A stretch of DNA of 64,000 nt from positions 62,001 through 126,000 of the forward strand of contig NZ_JBDKSS010000008.1 in NCBI RefSeq assembly GCF_039680535.1. Direction: 5' to 3'. Both the position numbers and the translations under genes were made by a program. Shown in pieces: positions 1 through 9,200 of this stretch. The DNA comes from Parvibaculum sp039680535. Lineage in GTDB: Bacteria > Pseudomonadota > Alphaproteobacteria > Parvibaculales > Parvibaculaceae. Each line of letters opens with the position of its first letter. The first letter of the stretch is position 1. The notes below the pieces were generated by a model, which was not told where the DNA came from, did no database searches, and was given only the letters and a program-made list of their open reading frames with translations.

Positions 1-808
1 AAAGCGACAGATCGACGATCGGGTGCTTCTCCGTCACCTCCCAGATGACCCAGGCGATGCAGCCGATGCCGGAAACGAGCGCCAGCACGACAATCTCCGT
101 CGAGGCGAACCAGTCGGCATCCTTGCCCGTGTCGAGCATGATCTGCAATGCGCCGACCCATACGACGAGCAGCGCAAGGCCAATTGAATCGATCGGGATC
201 TTCTGCGTCGGCGTCTCTCGTGTCTTGAGGCCCCGCCAGCAGACCGCCGCGCAGAGAAGGCCGACGGGCACGTTGATCAGGAATATCCATGCCCAGTGAA
301 AATTGTCCGAGATATAGCCGCCGAGGATCGGCCCGCAGATCGGCGCCACAAGCGTGGTCATCGACCAGATGGTCAATGCCGTGCCGCGTCTGGCGGGCGG
401 GAAGATTGCAATCAGAAGCGCCTGCGAGCCGGGGATCATCGGCCCCGACGCAGCGCCCTGAAGGATACGAAAGAAGATAAGCGTCGGAAGGCTCCACGCC
501 ATTCCGCACAGGAACGAGGCGAGCGTAAAGAGCAGAACGGAGACCACGAAGGTCCGCACCGCCCCGTAGCGCCGCATCACCCAGCCGGTCAGCGGCACGG
601 CAATGCCGTTCGACACAGCGAACGAGGTAATGACCCAGGTTCCCTGATTGGCGCTGACGCCGAGATCGCCCGCGATGGTCGGGATCGACACATTGGCAAT
701 CGTGGTGTCGAGCACCTGCATGAAGGTGCCGAGCGCCAGCGCCAGCGAGATCAGCGCGAGGGAGCCGCCCTCGAGCGCCGCCGGAGCTTTCTCCGGCGCG
801 CTGCTCAT
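1..808 (-). CDS. emrB: DHA2-family MFS drug exporter (EmrB/QacA type), 3' end outside the window
   Basis: The reading frame starts with ATG at 808 and runs off the left edge, giving about 269 codons. The N-terminus reads MSSAPEKAPAALEGGSLALI and continues into LGTFMQVLDTTIANVSIPTIAG, the D-T-T-I-N motif of TM1 in 14-TM DHA2 proton antiporters. Motif A-like GWLMRRYGAVR and motif C-like GPILGGYISDNFHWAWIFLINVP follow. The start overlaps the emrA stop by four bases (ATGA), so the two are translationally coupled. By family, EmrB pumps hydrophobic drugs through the EmrA adaptor to an outer-membrane channel. The substrate cannot be read from sequence. Confidence 0.93.
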   Translation of the reverse strand, partial: MSSAPEKAPAALEGGSLALISLALALGTFMQVLDTTIANVSIPTIAGDLGVSANQGTWVITSFAVSNGIAVPLTGWVMRRYGAVRTFVVSVLLFTLASFLCGMAWSLPTLIFFRILQGAASGPMIPGSQALLIAIFPPARRGTALTIWSMTTLVAPICGPILGGYISDNFHWAWIFLINVPVGLLCAAVCWRGLKTRETPTQKIPIDSIGLALLVVWVGALQIMLDTGKDADWFASTEIVVLALVSGIGCIAWVIWEVTEKHPIVDLSL

Positions 809-1992
809 GGCACCCGTGCCGCAGTTGCGGCCGCTGCGTCGCTGCCGCCATTCTCGGCCACGATGCGTCCTATCGTCTGGTCGATTGCCGCGTCGCCATC
901 GTCACGCGGGCGCTCCGGCAGAGGCACCGAGCGGACCTGACCTGCCACCAGCGCCCCCGACTTGTCGCGCACGTCGACCTTCGCCGTCATCGAGAGACCG
1001 ATGCGCAGCGGATGCGCCTTCACCTCCACCGGATCGAGTTCGATACGGACGGGCAGACGCTGCACGATCTTGATCCAGTTGCCCGAGGCATTCTGCGGCG
1101 GCAGAAGCGCGAAGGCGCTGCCGCTGCCTGCGGAGACGCCGACGACGCGGCCATGATAGGTGACGTCGCCACCATAGATGTCGGCCTCCAGCGTCACGGG
1201 CTGACCGATCCTGAGATCGGCGAGTTGCCCCTCCTTGAAATTCGCGTCGACCCATACGTCTTCGAGCGGCACGACCGCCATCAGCGGTGCGCCTGCCGCG
1301 ACATGCTGGCCGAGCTGAACGGTGCGGCGCGCGACGAGCCCATTGACGGGAGAAATGATGTGCGTCCGGCGAACGCCCAGCGCGGCATCCCGCACCTTCG
1401 CCGCCGCGGCGAGAACATCGGGATTGGTGGCAATCGTCGTTCCGTCGATGGCCGCCAGCGTCGCGTTGAGCTGCTCCCTGGTGGAAGACAGCGCCGCTTC
1501 CTGCGCCTGAACGGCGTCGCGCGCATGGGCGAGTTCCTCGCCCGACACGGCGCCGTCGCCGGCAAGCGCCTGACGCCGCTTCAGGTCGCTCTCCGCCTGC
1601 CGCACCGAAACCGCGCGCTGAGCAATATCGGCTCGCAATGCGTCCGCCTTGGCGAACTGCGCCCGCACCTGACGCACCGTCCGGGCAAGATCCGCCTCGG
1701 CCGCGCGCGACGCGATCTCGACGCTCGACGGATCGAGCGTGACCAGCGCCTGCCCGCGCTTCACGGCCTGCGTGTCGTCGGCGCTCAAGACCTGCACCGT
1801 GCCCGCCTGCTCCGCCGTGATCTGCACGATGTCGCCCGCGACATAGGCATCATCCGTCGACTGATAGTTCCCGCCGAAGATGAACCAATAGCCGCCCCAG
1901 ATCAGAAATCCCGCGACGACGACAATGCCCAGTATGGCGAGCCCGCGCTGGCGCGGCGTTCCTCGGCCAAGAATGCTCGAATCGTAACTCAT
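805..1992 (-). CDS. emrA: EmrA/HlyD-type membrane fusion protein
   Basis: 395 residues starting MSYDSSILGRGTPRQRGLAI, then one membrane anchor (about residues 17-38, LAILGIVVVAGFLIWGGYWF). The motif GNYQSTDDAYVAGDIVQI is typical of EmrA adaptors. A long alpha-helical hairpin follows (about 85-180), then the second lipoyl half (ISPVNGLVARRTVQLGQHVAAG) and a beta-barrel (WVDANFKEGQLADLRIGQPV). It bridges the inner-membrane exporter and the outer-membrane factor in the periplasm. The frame is open far upstream, but ATG 1992 fits the family start and lies 5 bp after the upstream gene's stop. Confidence 0.94.
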   Translation of the reverse strand: MSYDSSILGRGTPRQRGLAILGIVVVAGFLIWGGYWFIFGGNYQSTDDAYVAGDIVQITAEQAGTVQVLSADDTQAVKRGQALVTLDPSSVEIASRAAEADLARTVRQVRAQFAKADALRADIAQRAVSVRQAESDLKRRQALAGDGAVSGEELAHARDAVQAQEAALSSTREQLNATLAAIDGTTIATNPDVLAAAAKVRDAALGVRRTHIISPVNGLVARRTVQLGQHVAAGAPLMAVVPLEDVWVDANFKEGQLADLRIGQPVTLEADIYGGDVTYHGRVVGVSAGSGSAFALLPPQNASGNWIKIVQRLPVRIELDPVEVKAHPLRIGLSMTAKVDVRDKSGALVAGQVRSVPLPERPRDDGDAAIDQTIGRIVAENGGSDAAAATAARVP

Positions 1993-1997
1993 GCTCG

Positions 1998-3452
1998 TCA
2001 CCGCACAGGCTGATGATTGGAAGATGGGATGGTGTCGTTGCGCGCCATTTCTTGCGCGGGCGGCACGAAGTCGCCTCCGACCGCAAGCAGCAATTGCACC
2101 CGGTTCGTCGCCTGCGCCGCGGCGATGGATGCCTCCTGCCGGCGCGCGTCCAGCAGCAGCGTCTCGGCGCTCAGTACAGAGAGATAGGTATTGAGCCCCG
2201 CCGCGTAGCGCCGCTCGGCAAGACGGTAGGCTTCCTTCGCGGCATCGAGAGATTGCCGCTGCTGATCGGACTGCCGGGCGAGAGAGCCCGTCTCGGTCAG
2301 TCGGTCGGCGACGTTTCGTACAGCCTCGACAACGGTCGCGTTGTAGCCCGCAACGGCGCCGTCGATCTGCGCCGTCGCGCCGACATATTCCGACTTGAGC
2401 TTGTCTCCGTCGAAAATCGGCAGATGGATCGCCGGTCCGACGCCATAGTTCTGCGATTGGCCCTGAAGCATGGTGTCGAGGCCGATCGCCGCCCAGCCTG
2501 CAAAGGCCATCAGGTTGATGTCGGGATAGAAGGAAGCCTTCACCGCCTTGCGGCCGGAAAGCGCTGCCTCGACCCGCATGCGCGCGGCCAGCACATCCGG
2601 CCGCCGGCTCAGAAGGTCGGCTGGCAGTTCGCCCGGCAGCGGCAGAGCACCGTCGAGCCGGAGCTGAGGCCGCTTGACGGCTGCATAGGCGTTCGCCCCC
2701 TCGCCGGTCAGAGCCACCAGTTGATGAAGCGCCAATTCGCGTCCGCTCGCCGCCTGTTCCCGCGCAACGCGGGCCGCGGCCAGCAGCGCCTCGGCCTGCT
2801 TCACTTCCGCATTGGTGTCTAGGCCCGAAGTCACGCGCTGGCGCGACAGATCGAGAATGTGCTGGCGCTGCCTTTCGGTTTCCTTCGCGATATCGTCGAG
2901 CGCATAGGCATGGTCGAGCGCGATATAGGCCTGCACCAGCGCACCGGAAATCGCGAGCCGCGCGCCTTCGGCGTCGAGACGCGCGGCCTCTTCTTCCGAG
3001 CCCGCCTGCGCGACCAGCGCCGCCTGCTTGCCCCAGAAGTCGAGGTTCCATGAAAGGTTGGTATTGAGGCTGCCGATCCAGTTCCAGTTCCCGGCATAGG
3101 GCGGCGGGTAGACATAAGTGCCGCTGAAGCGCTGGCGCTGTTCTTCGCCGTCAACCGTCACCTGCGGCAGAAGCTGCGATTGCGCCACCGCGCCTTGCGC
3201 CTGTGCCGCGCGCACGCGGGCGAGCGCTTGCGCCAATGTCGGATTCTGCGCGAGGCCGCGCGTCACGAGATCGTCGAGCTGCGGATCGCCGACGGTCTTC
3301 CACCACGCGGTGGAAGCACTGGGCGCGTTCACGCTGCCGAGTCCCAATGCGTCGCTCGACAGCGCCTTCTCCTGCGGCTCCACCGAAGGCGGCAGCACGC
3401 AGCCGCCGAGCAGAAGGCTGGTCAGCGCGGCGAATGCGATTGCACTTCTCAT
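1998..3452 (-). CDS. NodT-family outer-membrane efflux lipoprotein (TolC-like)
   Basis: 484 residues. The signal peptide MRSAIAFAALTSLLLGGC ends in an LLGGC lipobox, so the mature N-terminus should be lipidated. The body shows the duplicated TolC-type signature: STAWWKTVGDPQLDDLVTRGLAQNPTLAQALARVRAAQ in the first half and LLSRRPDVLAARMRVEAALSGRKAVKASFYPDINL in the second. It is the outer-membrane channel for the EmrA/EmrB pump in the same operon. Its ATG overlaps the marR stop by 4 bases. Confidence 0.95.
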   Translation of the reverse strand: MRSAIAFAALTSLLLGGCVLPPSVEPQEKALSSDALGLGSVNAPSASTAWWKTVGDPQLDDLVTRGLAQNPTLAQALARVRAAQAQGAVAQSQLLPQVTVDGEEQRQRFSGTYVYPPPYAGNWNWIGSLNTNLSWNLDFWGKQAALVAQAGSEEEAARLDAEGARLAISGALVQAYIALDHAYALDDIAKETERQRQHILDLSRQRVTSGLDTNAEVKQAEALLAAARVAREQAASGRELALHQLVALTGEGANAYAAVKRPQLRLDGALPLPGELPADLLSRRPDVLAARMRVEAALSGRKAVKASFYPDINLMAFAGWAAIGLDTMLQGQSQNYGVGPAIHLPIFDGDKLKSEYVGATAQIDGAVAGYNATVVEAVRNVADRLTETGSLARQSDQQRQSLDAAKEAYRLAERRYAAGLNTYLSVLSAETLLLDARRQEASIAAAQATNRVQLLLAVGGDFVPPAQEMARNDTIPSSNHQPVR

Positions 3453-3919
3453 GGCTTCGCCTCGTTCACCTGCTCGGCTCGCGCAACGAGCCGCGTCATC
3501 AGCGAGATCAACTGATCCGCCTCCGCCTTGTTGAAATCGCCCATAAGATCGTTGAGATAGCCAGCCACGAGCGGGATAAGGGATTCGACCATCGTCATCC
3601 CGTCCTTCGTGAGCGACAGCTTCACCACGCGACGGTCGACGCCGCTGCGCTGACGCTCCACAAGGCCGCGCTCCTCAAGCTGATCGAGAATGCGGGTCAG
3701 CGCGCCGCTGTCGTGGTGCATGTCACGCGCGATATCCGCGCAGCTCTCGCCCATCCCGTCCCGCAGATACATGAGCACCGCCCATTGCGTGAAGGTCAGA
3801 TCGTTCTCGGCAAAGAGCGTTTCCACTCTCGGCATGATGAGGTTGTGCGCCCGGCGCACCAGATAGGAGATCGCCGTCTTGGCCCTGTAATTCTCTGCGT
3901 AGTAATAGGGCTTTCCCAT
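3449..3919 (-). CDS. MarR-family transcriptional regulator of the efflux operon
   Basis: 156 residues, the usual MarR length. A winged-helix core is visible: FTQWAVLMYLRDGMGESCADIARDMHHDSGALTRILDQLEERGLVERQRSGVDRRVVKLSLTKDG, with the wing signature D-R-R. It is the first gene of the operon and overlaps the outer-membrane factor by 4 nt, so it very likely autoregulates the pump. A CTGCC-N2-GGCAG palindrome sits just upstream of its ATG. The ligand is unknown. Confidence 0.94.
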   Translation of the reverse strand: MGKPYYYAENYRAKTAISYLVRRAHNLIMPRVETLFAENDLTFTQWAVLMYLRDGMGESCADIARDMHHDSGALTRILDQLEERGLVERQRSGVDRRVVKLSLTKDGMTMVESLIPLVAGYLNDLMGDFNKAEADQLISLMTRLVARAEQVNEAKP

Positions 3920-3938
3920 ATCTCTGCCTCAGCAATGA

Positions 3939-3950
3939 CTGCCTGGGCAG
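3939..3950 (-). promoter_or_regulatory. Candidate MarR operator upstream of marR
   Basis: The inverted repeat CTGCC-TG-GGCAG lies 20 bp upstream of the marR start codon, just downstream of an AT-rich TATTAG on the minus strand that could be a -10 element. The position suits repression of the operon. The assignment is inferred from position and symmetry. Confidence 0.4.
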
Positions 3951-4013
3951 CTAATATGGGCGTCACCCCCTTACCGTCAAGATGGCGGCAAAAATTTTCC
4001 GCGATGCGTGGCT

Positions 4014-6233
4014 TTAGCGCACCGAGAAGGCGACGGGCCCCAGTACGCGCGCGCCGTCCTCGTCCTCCACGCGCGCCTCGACCGCATAGACACCCCGGGC
4101 CACCGGCCACATGAACTCCGCCCCCCGCGTTTCCGCCACCGGCGCGCCATTGAGCATCCATGTCACGCGGGCCTCCGGCCCGACATCGCCCAGAGCGAAG
4201 CGAAACATCTGCCTGTCCGCAGGCAGGCGCGGATCATAGGCAAGGCGCAAGTTCGGCGTCGGCGACAGGATCGACGGTCCCGCCGTCTGCGTCGCGGCGG
4301 GTGCACGCGTGGTCGCAGCCGTCCTGTAATCGTAAATCTGCTCGCAACCCGTCTGGCCGAACGCGCAACTGTCGGTCAGCGGCAGACCGTCCGGCAGCGG
4401 CAGCTTCGCCGTGTTCTGGTCGCGGTTCAGATAGGCGAAGACGCCGCGCAGCACGAGCGCAGGGCCCGTCGAACCCGTAATGCCGTCCGTCGGCGTCCGG
4501 TCGAGATTGCCCATCCATATGCCGACCACATAGCGGCTATCGAAGCCGACGGCCCAAGCATCGCGATAGTCGGACGAGGTCCCGGTCTTCACCGCCGTCT
4601 GGACCGGGAGGTTGAGCGTCGAATAGCGTCCGAACTCCATGGCCCGCGCCCAGGGATCGGAAAGCACATTGCCGATGAGCAACGCCGCATCGCGGCTGAA
4701 CACCCGCGCCCCGGGAACGGCCCGCGCATTGGCATCCATCACGGCGCGCAGCGGCATCACCGTGCCGCCATTGGCCAATGCCGTGAAACCGCGCACGAGT
4801 TCGAGCAGCGACACCTCGCCATTTCCGAGCGCCAGACCGTCGCCATAAAATCCGGCGCTCTTCTTCAGGCTCTCGAAACCGAGCTGATGCAGAATGTCGA
4901 GATAACGGTCCGGCCCGACGAAGTTGACCGCGTGGATCGCCGGAATGTTCAGCGAATTGCCCAGCGCCTGCCGGGCGCTCACCTCGCCGTAAAACTGCCT
5001 GCTGTAATTGTTGAAGCGGTGAAGGCCGGTTCCCACTGCTTCCGAATAGGGCGCATCCTCGATGCGTTCGGCGGGCGACCAGCCTGCATCGAAGGCGGCG
5101 GCATAAAGAAACGGCTTCAAAGCCGAGCCCGGCTGGCGCGGGATCAGCACCGCATCGAGAAAACGGCCCGGCATGCCCGCGCTGTCATCGGCGCCCGCCA
5201 CCACCCAGGCGCGGATGTCGCCGCTCCGCCGGTCAACCACCAGAAGCGCGCCATTGTGAACCTGTCTCGGCGCAAGGTTCGCCAGCCGCTCGTCAAGCAG
5301 GTCTTGCGCGAAATCGACAAGGCCGCTGTCGAGCGTCGTCGCGACCCTGAGCGGCACGTTGCCGTTCCTCGCATCCGCGATCTGGCGCTCGACATAATTG
5401 CGGAAATGGCCGATGGCCGCGCGCCTCGGCGGCGGCTGCAGATCGAGCGGCGTCTCGATGACGCTTTGCCACTCCGCCGCCGGCAACATGCCCGCATGCC
5501 GCATCGCGGTCGCAAGCCTTGCGCTGCGCCGGTCCAGCACCTTCACGCCGCCGCGATAGGGATTGAGGCCTGAAGGCGCGCGCGGCAGGATCGCCAGCGC
5601 AAGCATCTCGCGCGTATCCAGCGTGTCGAGATCGCGGTCGAAATAGAACCTGGCCGCCTCCGCGACGCCACGCCGGTTCGACGCGTAGGGAACCTGATTG
5701 AGATAGAATTCGAGAATGTCGGATTTCGTATAGCGCAGCTCCAGCCGCTTCGCATCGAAGCCTTCCAGCCATTTCGACCAGAGCGAGCGCGGACGCGGAT
5801 TGAGCATGCGGACCACCTGCTCGGTGATCGTGCTCGATCCGCGCACGTTGCGCCCCGCCGCGATGCCCTGCCAAAGCCCATGCGCCCGCGCAAACCAGTC
5901 GACACCGCGATGCGCGAAGAAGCGCCGGTCTTCGGCCGTCAGAACGGCGTCCTTGAGCCTTTGCGGCACGCGATAGAGGGGCACCTGGTTCTGAATGTTC
6001 CATGCGCCCGTTTCCTCCACGAGCGGGCGGCCCTGCCGGTCGAGCAGAATGTGACTCGTCGCCTTCGGCTTCAGATCGAGTGCAGCCTCCGGCGTGAGAC
6101 CGGTCCATGTCGCGACGCCGAGCCAGAGCGTGAAGGCCGCCGCAGAAAGCGACGCCCAACGCGCATAGCCCCATTCGTTCGGACGCATCGGTGTCCGGTC
6201 GAGTTGAGACCAGCTCCAGCGCAGCCAGCTCAT
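4014..6233 (-). CDS. pbpC: Penicillin-binding protein 1C (bifunctional transglycosylase/transpeptidase)
   Basis: 739 residues, normal for PBP1C. An N-terminal membrane anchor lies at about 27-45. The GT51 transglycosylase domain carries EDRRFFAHRGVDW (catalytic Glu about 101) and RGSSTITEQVVRML. The transpeptidase carries SALK (Ser370/Lys373), SLN (427-429) and KTG (549-551), so both active sites look intact. A C-terminal BiPBP_C domain occupies about the last 90 residues. The start lies 1 nt after the stop of the alpha-2-macroglobulin gene, the conserved pairing in which PBP1C is thought to repair peptidoglycan while the macroglobulin traps attacking proteases. Confidence 0.96.
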   Translation of the reverse strand: MSWLRWSWSQLDRTPMRPNEWGYARWASLSAAAFTLWLGVATWTGLTPEAALDLKPKATSHILLDRQGRPLVEETGAWNIQNQVPLYRVPQRLKDAVLTAEDRRFFAHRGVDWFARAHGLWQGIAAGRNVRGSSTITEQVVRMLNPRPRSLWSKWLEGFDAKRLELRYTKSDILEFYLNQVPYASNRRGVAEAARFYFDRDLDTLDTREMLALAILPRAPSGLNPYRGGVKVLDRRSARLATAMRHAGMLPAAEWQSVIETPLDLQPPPRRAAIGHFRNYVERQIADARNGNVPLRVATTLDSGLVDFAQDLLDERLANLAPRQVHNGALLVVDRRSGDIRAWVVAGADDSAGMPGRFLDAVLIPRQPGSALKPFLYAAAFDAGWSPAERIEDAPYSEAVGTGLHRFNNYSRQFYGEVSARQALGNSLNIPAIHAVNFVGPDRYLDILHQLGFESLKKSAGFYGDGLALGNGEVSLLELVRGFTALANGGTVMPLRAVMDANARAVPGARVFSRDAALLIGNVLSDPWARAMEFGRYSTLNLPVQTAVKTGTSSDYRDAWAVGFDSRYVVGIWMGNLDRTPTDGITGSTGPALVLRGVFAYLNRDQNTAKLPLPDGLPLTDSCAFGQTGCEQIYDYRTAATTRAPAATQTAGPSILSPTPNLRLAYDPRLPADRQMFRFALGDVGPEARVTWMLNGAPVAETRGAEFMWPVARGVYAVEARVEDEDGARVLGPVAFSVR

Positions 6234-6234
6234 G

Positions 6235-9200
6235 TCACGGCTTCTCTTTCACCGTCAATGTCCCCGGCCTGCCGAGCCCGAAGACGTCGGGATCGTACAT
6301 CTCTTCGGCCTTGGTCGCGCGCCGCTGGAACTCGCCGGTCGCAATCGCCTGCGCCATATAGGTCAGGTGATAATTGCCCGCGTCGAGATAGTCGGAATAG
6401 AACCGCGCGCTGTCGAAGCGCAATTCCCGGTGATAGAAACTCCAGAAGCCTGCCTCATACTCGATCCAGTCCCTGGCGTGACTCCACCAGCTTCCTTCGG
6501 GCGCGACATAATCCGCCTTGCCCGCATCGACGGAGGAAGCCGTGGCGAGGTCGCGATTGACGGGCTCAAGCCCGCCCGGCACCGGATCGTTGACGACAAC
6601 GAAGCTCCGCGCCGATGGCAGGGACAGGTAGAGGTCGACGCGCACGATCTCGCCCCGCGTCACCTCGGCCTTGTCGCCAAGCAGCACCCATTTGCCATTT
6701 CGCTCCACGCTATATTCGCGCCGCACCTCAATGCCGCTGTTGACCGCATAGGCATTGGCATCGGTCGGCGCATAGGAAAGCCTCGTTGCGTAATAGAGCC
6801 TTCCCTCGCCTTCGCGCTTGATGGAGATCTCGGCGCTTCTGCCCGCGTCGTCCGCTCCGATCGGCCGCGTCAAGGTAACAGGCTGAGCCTGCACGCCCTT
6901 CAGATCTGCGCTGCCAAGCGGCTCGCTGCCCAGCGCCACGGTCGCCCGAAGGTTCGGCTCGCTTCTTTCATACACCGCCGCATAGTCGGCGAGCGCGGAG
7001 GTACAGAACATGTTCTCCTGCGTATTGCCCCAATAGCCTGCCTTGCGCTGGCTTTGGGAAATGGCCCGGACGAGCTTGAAGGTCACATCCTCCATGCGCG
7101 TCCTGTTCCGCGGTTCGCGGCCATAGGCGACGAGACTGGACAGGATCGCGCAATTGTCGCGCAGCGGCGTCGCGAGCATCCGTCCGAAGCCTTCTCCCCT
7201 TTCCTCGCTGAAAAGGAACTTGCCGGAGGTCTGGTTCGAATGCGCCATGATGATTTCGGCAAGCTCGTCGGCGAGCTTGTCGCCGCTCGCGTCCTTCAGC
7301 GATAGCGCCGCCTGCATCAGCATCGCATCGCCAAAGAGACCCACCGTCTTGTAACGGGGCCGCAGCCGCTCGATGTCACGCAAGGTCACCTGCCCCCGCT
7401 GTGCCAGTGCCGCCAGCGCCGTCGCGCGGGCGGACGCCGCCATATCGGCCGTGTAGTAATCGGGCGCGGTATCCTTTCTCAGAAAATCCTTCAGATAGCC
7501 GAGAAGCTTCTCCTCGACGGGGGCAGGCACATCGACGCCTCTCTCATGCAGCCAGCCGAAGGCCAGCGCCGTATAGGCCGAGAGATAGGGGTCGACGCGG
7601 TCGTTGGCGGCAACCCAATAGGCCATGCCGCCATTCGGCGCCTGAAAGTCGGCCGCGCTCGCGACCATGGCCTTCAAGGTGTCGGCCGCCCCCTTCCATG
7701 TGAGGTCGGCCGGCAGGTACCTCCCGAGCGTCGCAAAATTCGCCGCCATCACACCCTTGGTGATCCGCTGCTCCCAGCACAGGAACGGATAATCGGCAAT
7801 GAAGCGGAAGGCGCCCGCCACATCCGTCACAACCGTCGGACTCAGCACGACGTCGAGCGCGCCGGCGTCGGGCCTCACATCCTTCGGGAAGGAGACGGGC
7901 GTGGAGGCATCCGCCCCTTCCGTCGTTCCGTAAATCGCTGCGGTGACGAGATCGACGCGCTTGTTGATGGGCAGCTTCGCGAGATAGCCGTCCCGGTCGG
8001 TGGCATCGCCCGCAACAACCTTGAAGGCGATCTCGCCCTGATCGGCGCCCGGCTTCGCAGCAACGCGACCGGCGACGAGCGGCATGAATATCGTCGTGCG
8101 CTGATAGGGATCGAGATCGACTTCCGTCATGAGCGATGTCTGCGTCCTGGGATCCAGCGTCCCCGCCACCTCGATATCGACCTTGATATGCCGCTTCTTG
8201 TCGGTACGGTTCATCACGCTGAAACCGGCCTCGAAGCGGTCGCCCTCCATCGCCTGGTTCGGCATGACGGGCCTTATCTCGGTAGGACGGTTGACCTTGA
8301 AGCCGCCATCGCCCAGCCCCGCCTTGTCGGTCGGCGTCGTGCCGATGACGAGAATGCGCCATCCGGTCAGATTGTCGGGCGCGGCAAATTCAACAGACGC
8401 ATTGCCGCTCGCATCCACGCGCAGGCTCGGGTTCCAATAGGCGACATATTTTGAATCGTCGCGGAACTTGAAGTCGGCCCCGCCGTCGCCGCCCGGATTG
8501 GCGCCCTTCTTCTCGAACTTCTGCCGGCCAACCAGTTTCAGAAGCAGATTGTAGTTGTGAACGTCGAGCCCATCGAGGCGATAGAAGCCCTTGTAGAGAT
8601 CGAAATATGCCTTGCCGCCCGCGATGAGATCGAAGACCGCCTGATCGAGAACCGCCACGGCGAGCTCGACCTGCTCCTTCTTTTCCGCGTGGCGCGGCTC
8701 CGCATGCAGCGCCACCTTGACGATGTCGCCCGGGCGATATTCCTCCCGTTCCGCTTTGGCCGTGATCGAAAGCTCATTATAGGGATCGGTCACCGGCACC
8801 GAGACATAGCCCATGCGGAAAGCAGGTTTGCCGAGATCGACCTGATTTGCGTCCAGCGGCTTGTCGACGCGCGGGCTCATCAGCACCACGGAGACGTAGA
8901 ATCCGGGCGCATAATTCGGCTTCACCGGAAATTCGACGATTGGCGTCGATGTCGTGAATGTCTGCACGAAATGGTCGAGCACTCCGTAACGCTCGATTGT
9001 GATGAGTGCTTTGGCATTGGGATAGGGATTCTTGATGAGATAACGCGCAGTCTCTCCGACCTGATAGCTCGGCTTTTCCGGGAACATCTGCAGCGCCGTA
9101 TCCGGCGAGCTGTCCCAGAGCACGATGTCGCGGCCCGCCACCCAGAAGTCGCTGGTTGCGACATGCGCCTTGCCGGACGTCCCCTTGACCGTCGCCGAGA

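Noticed and set aside
1993..3051. Upstream extension of the emrA frame by about 350 codons
   Set aside because: It overlaps the outer-membrane factor in another frame and has no domain. The true start is ATG 1992.
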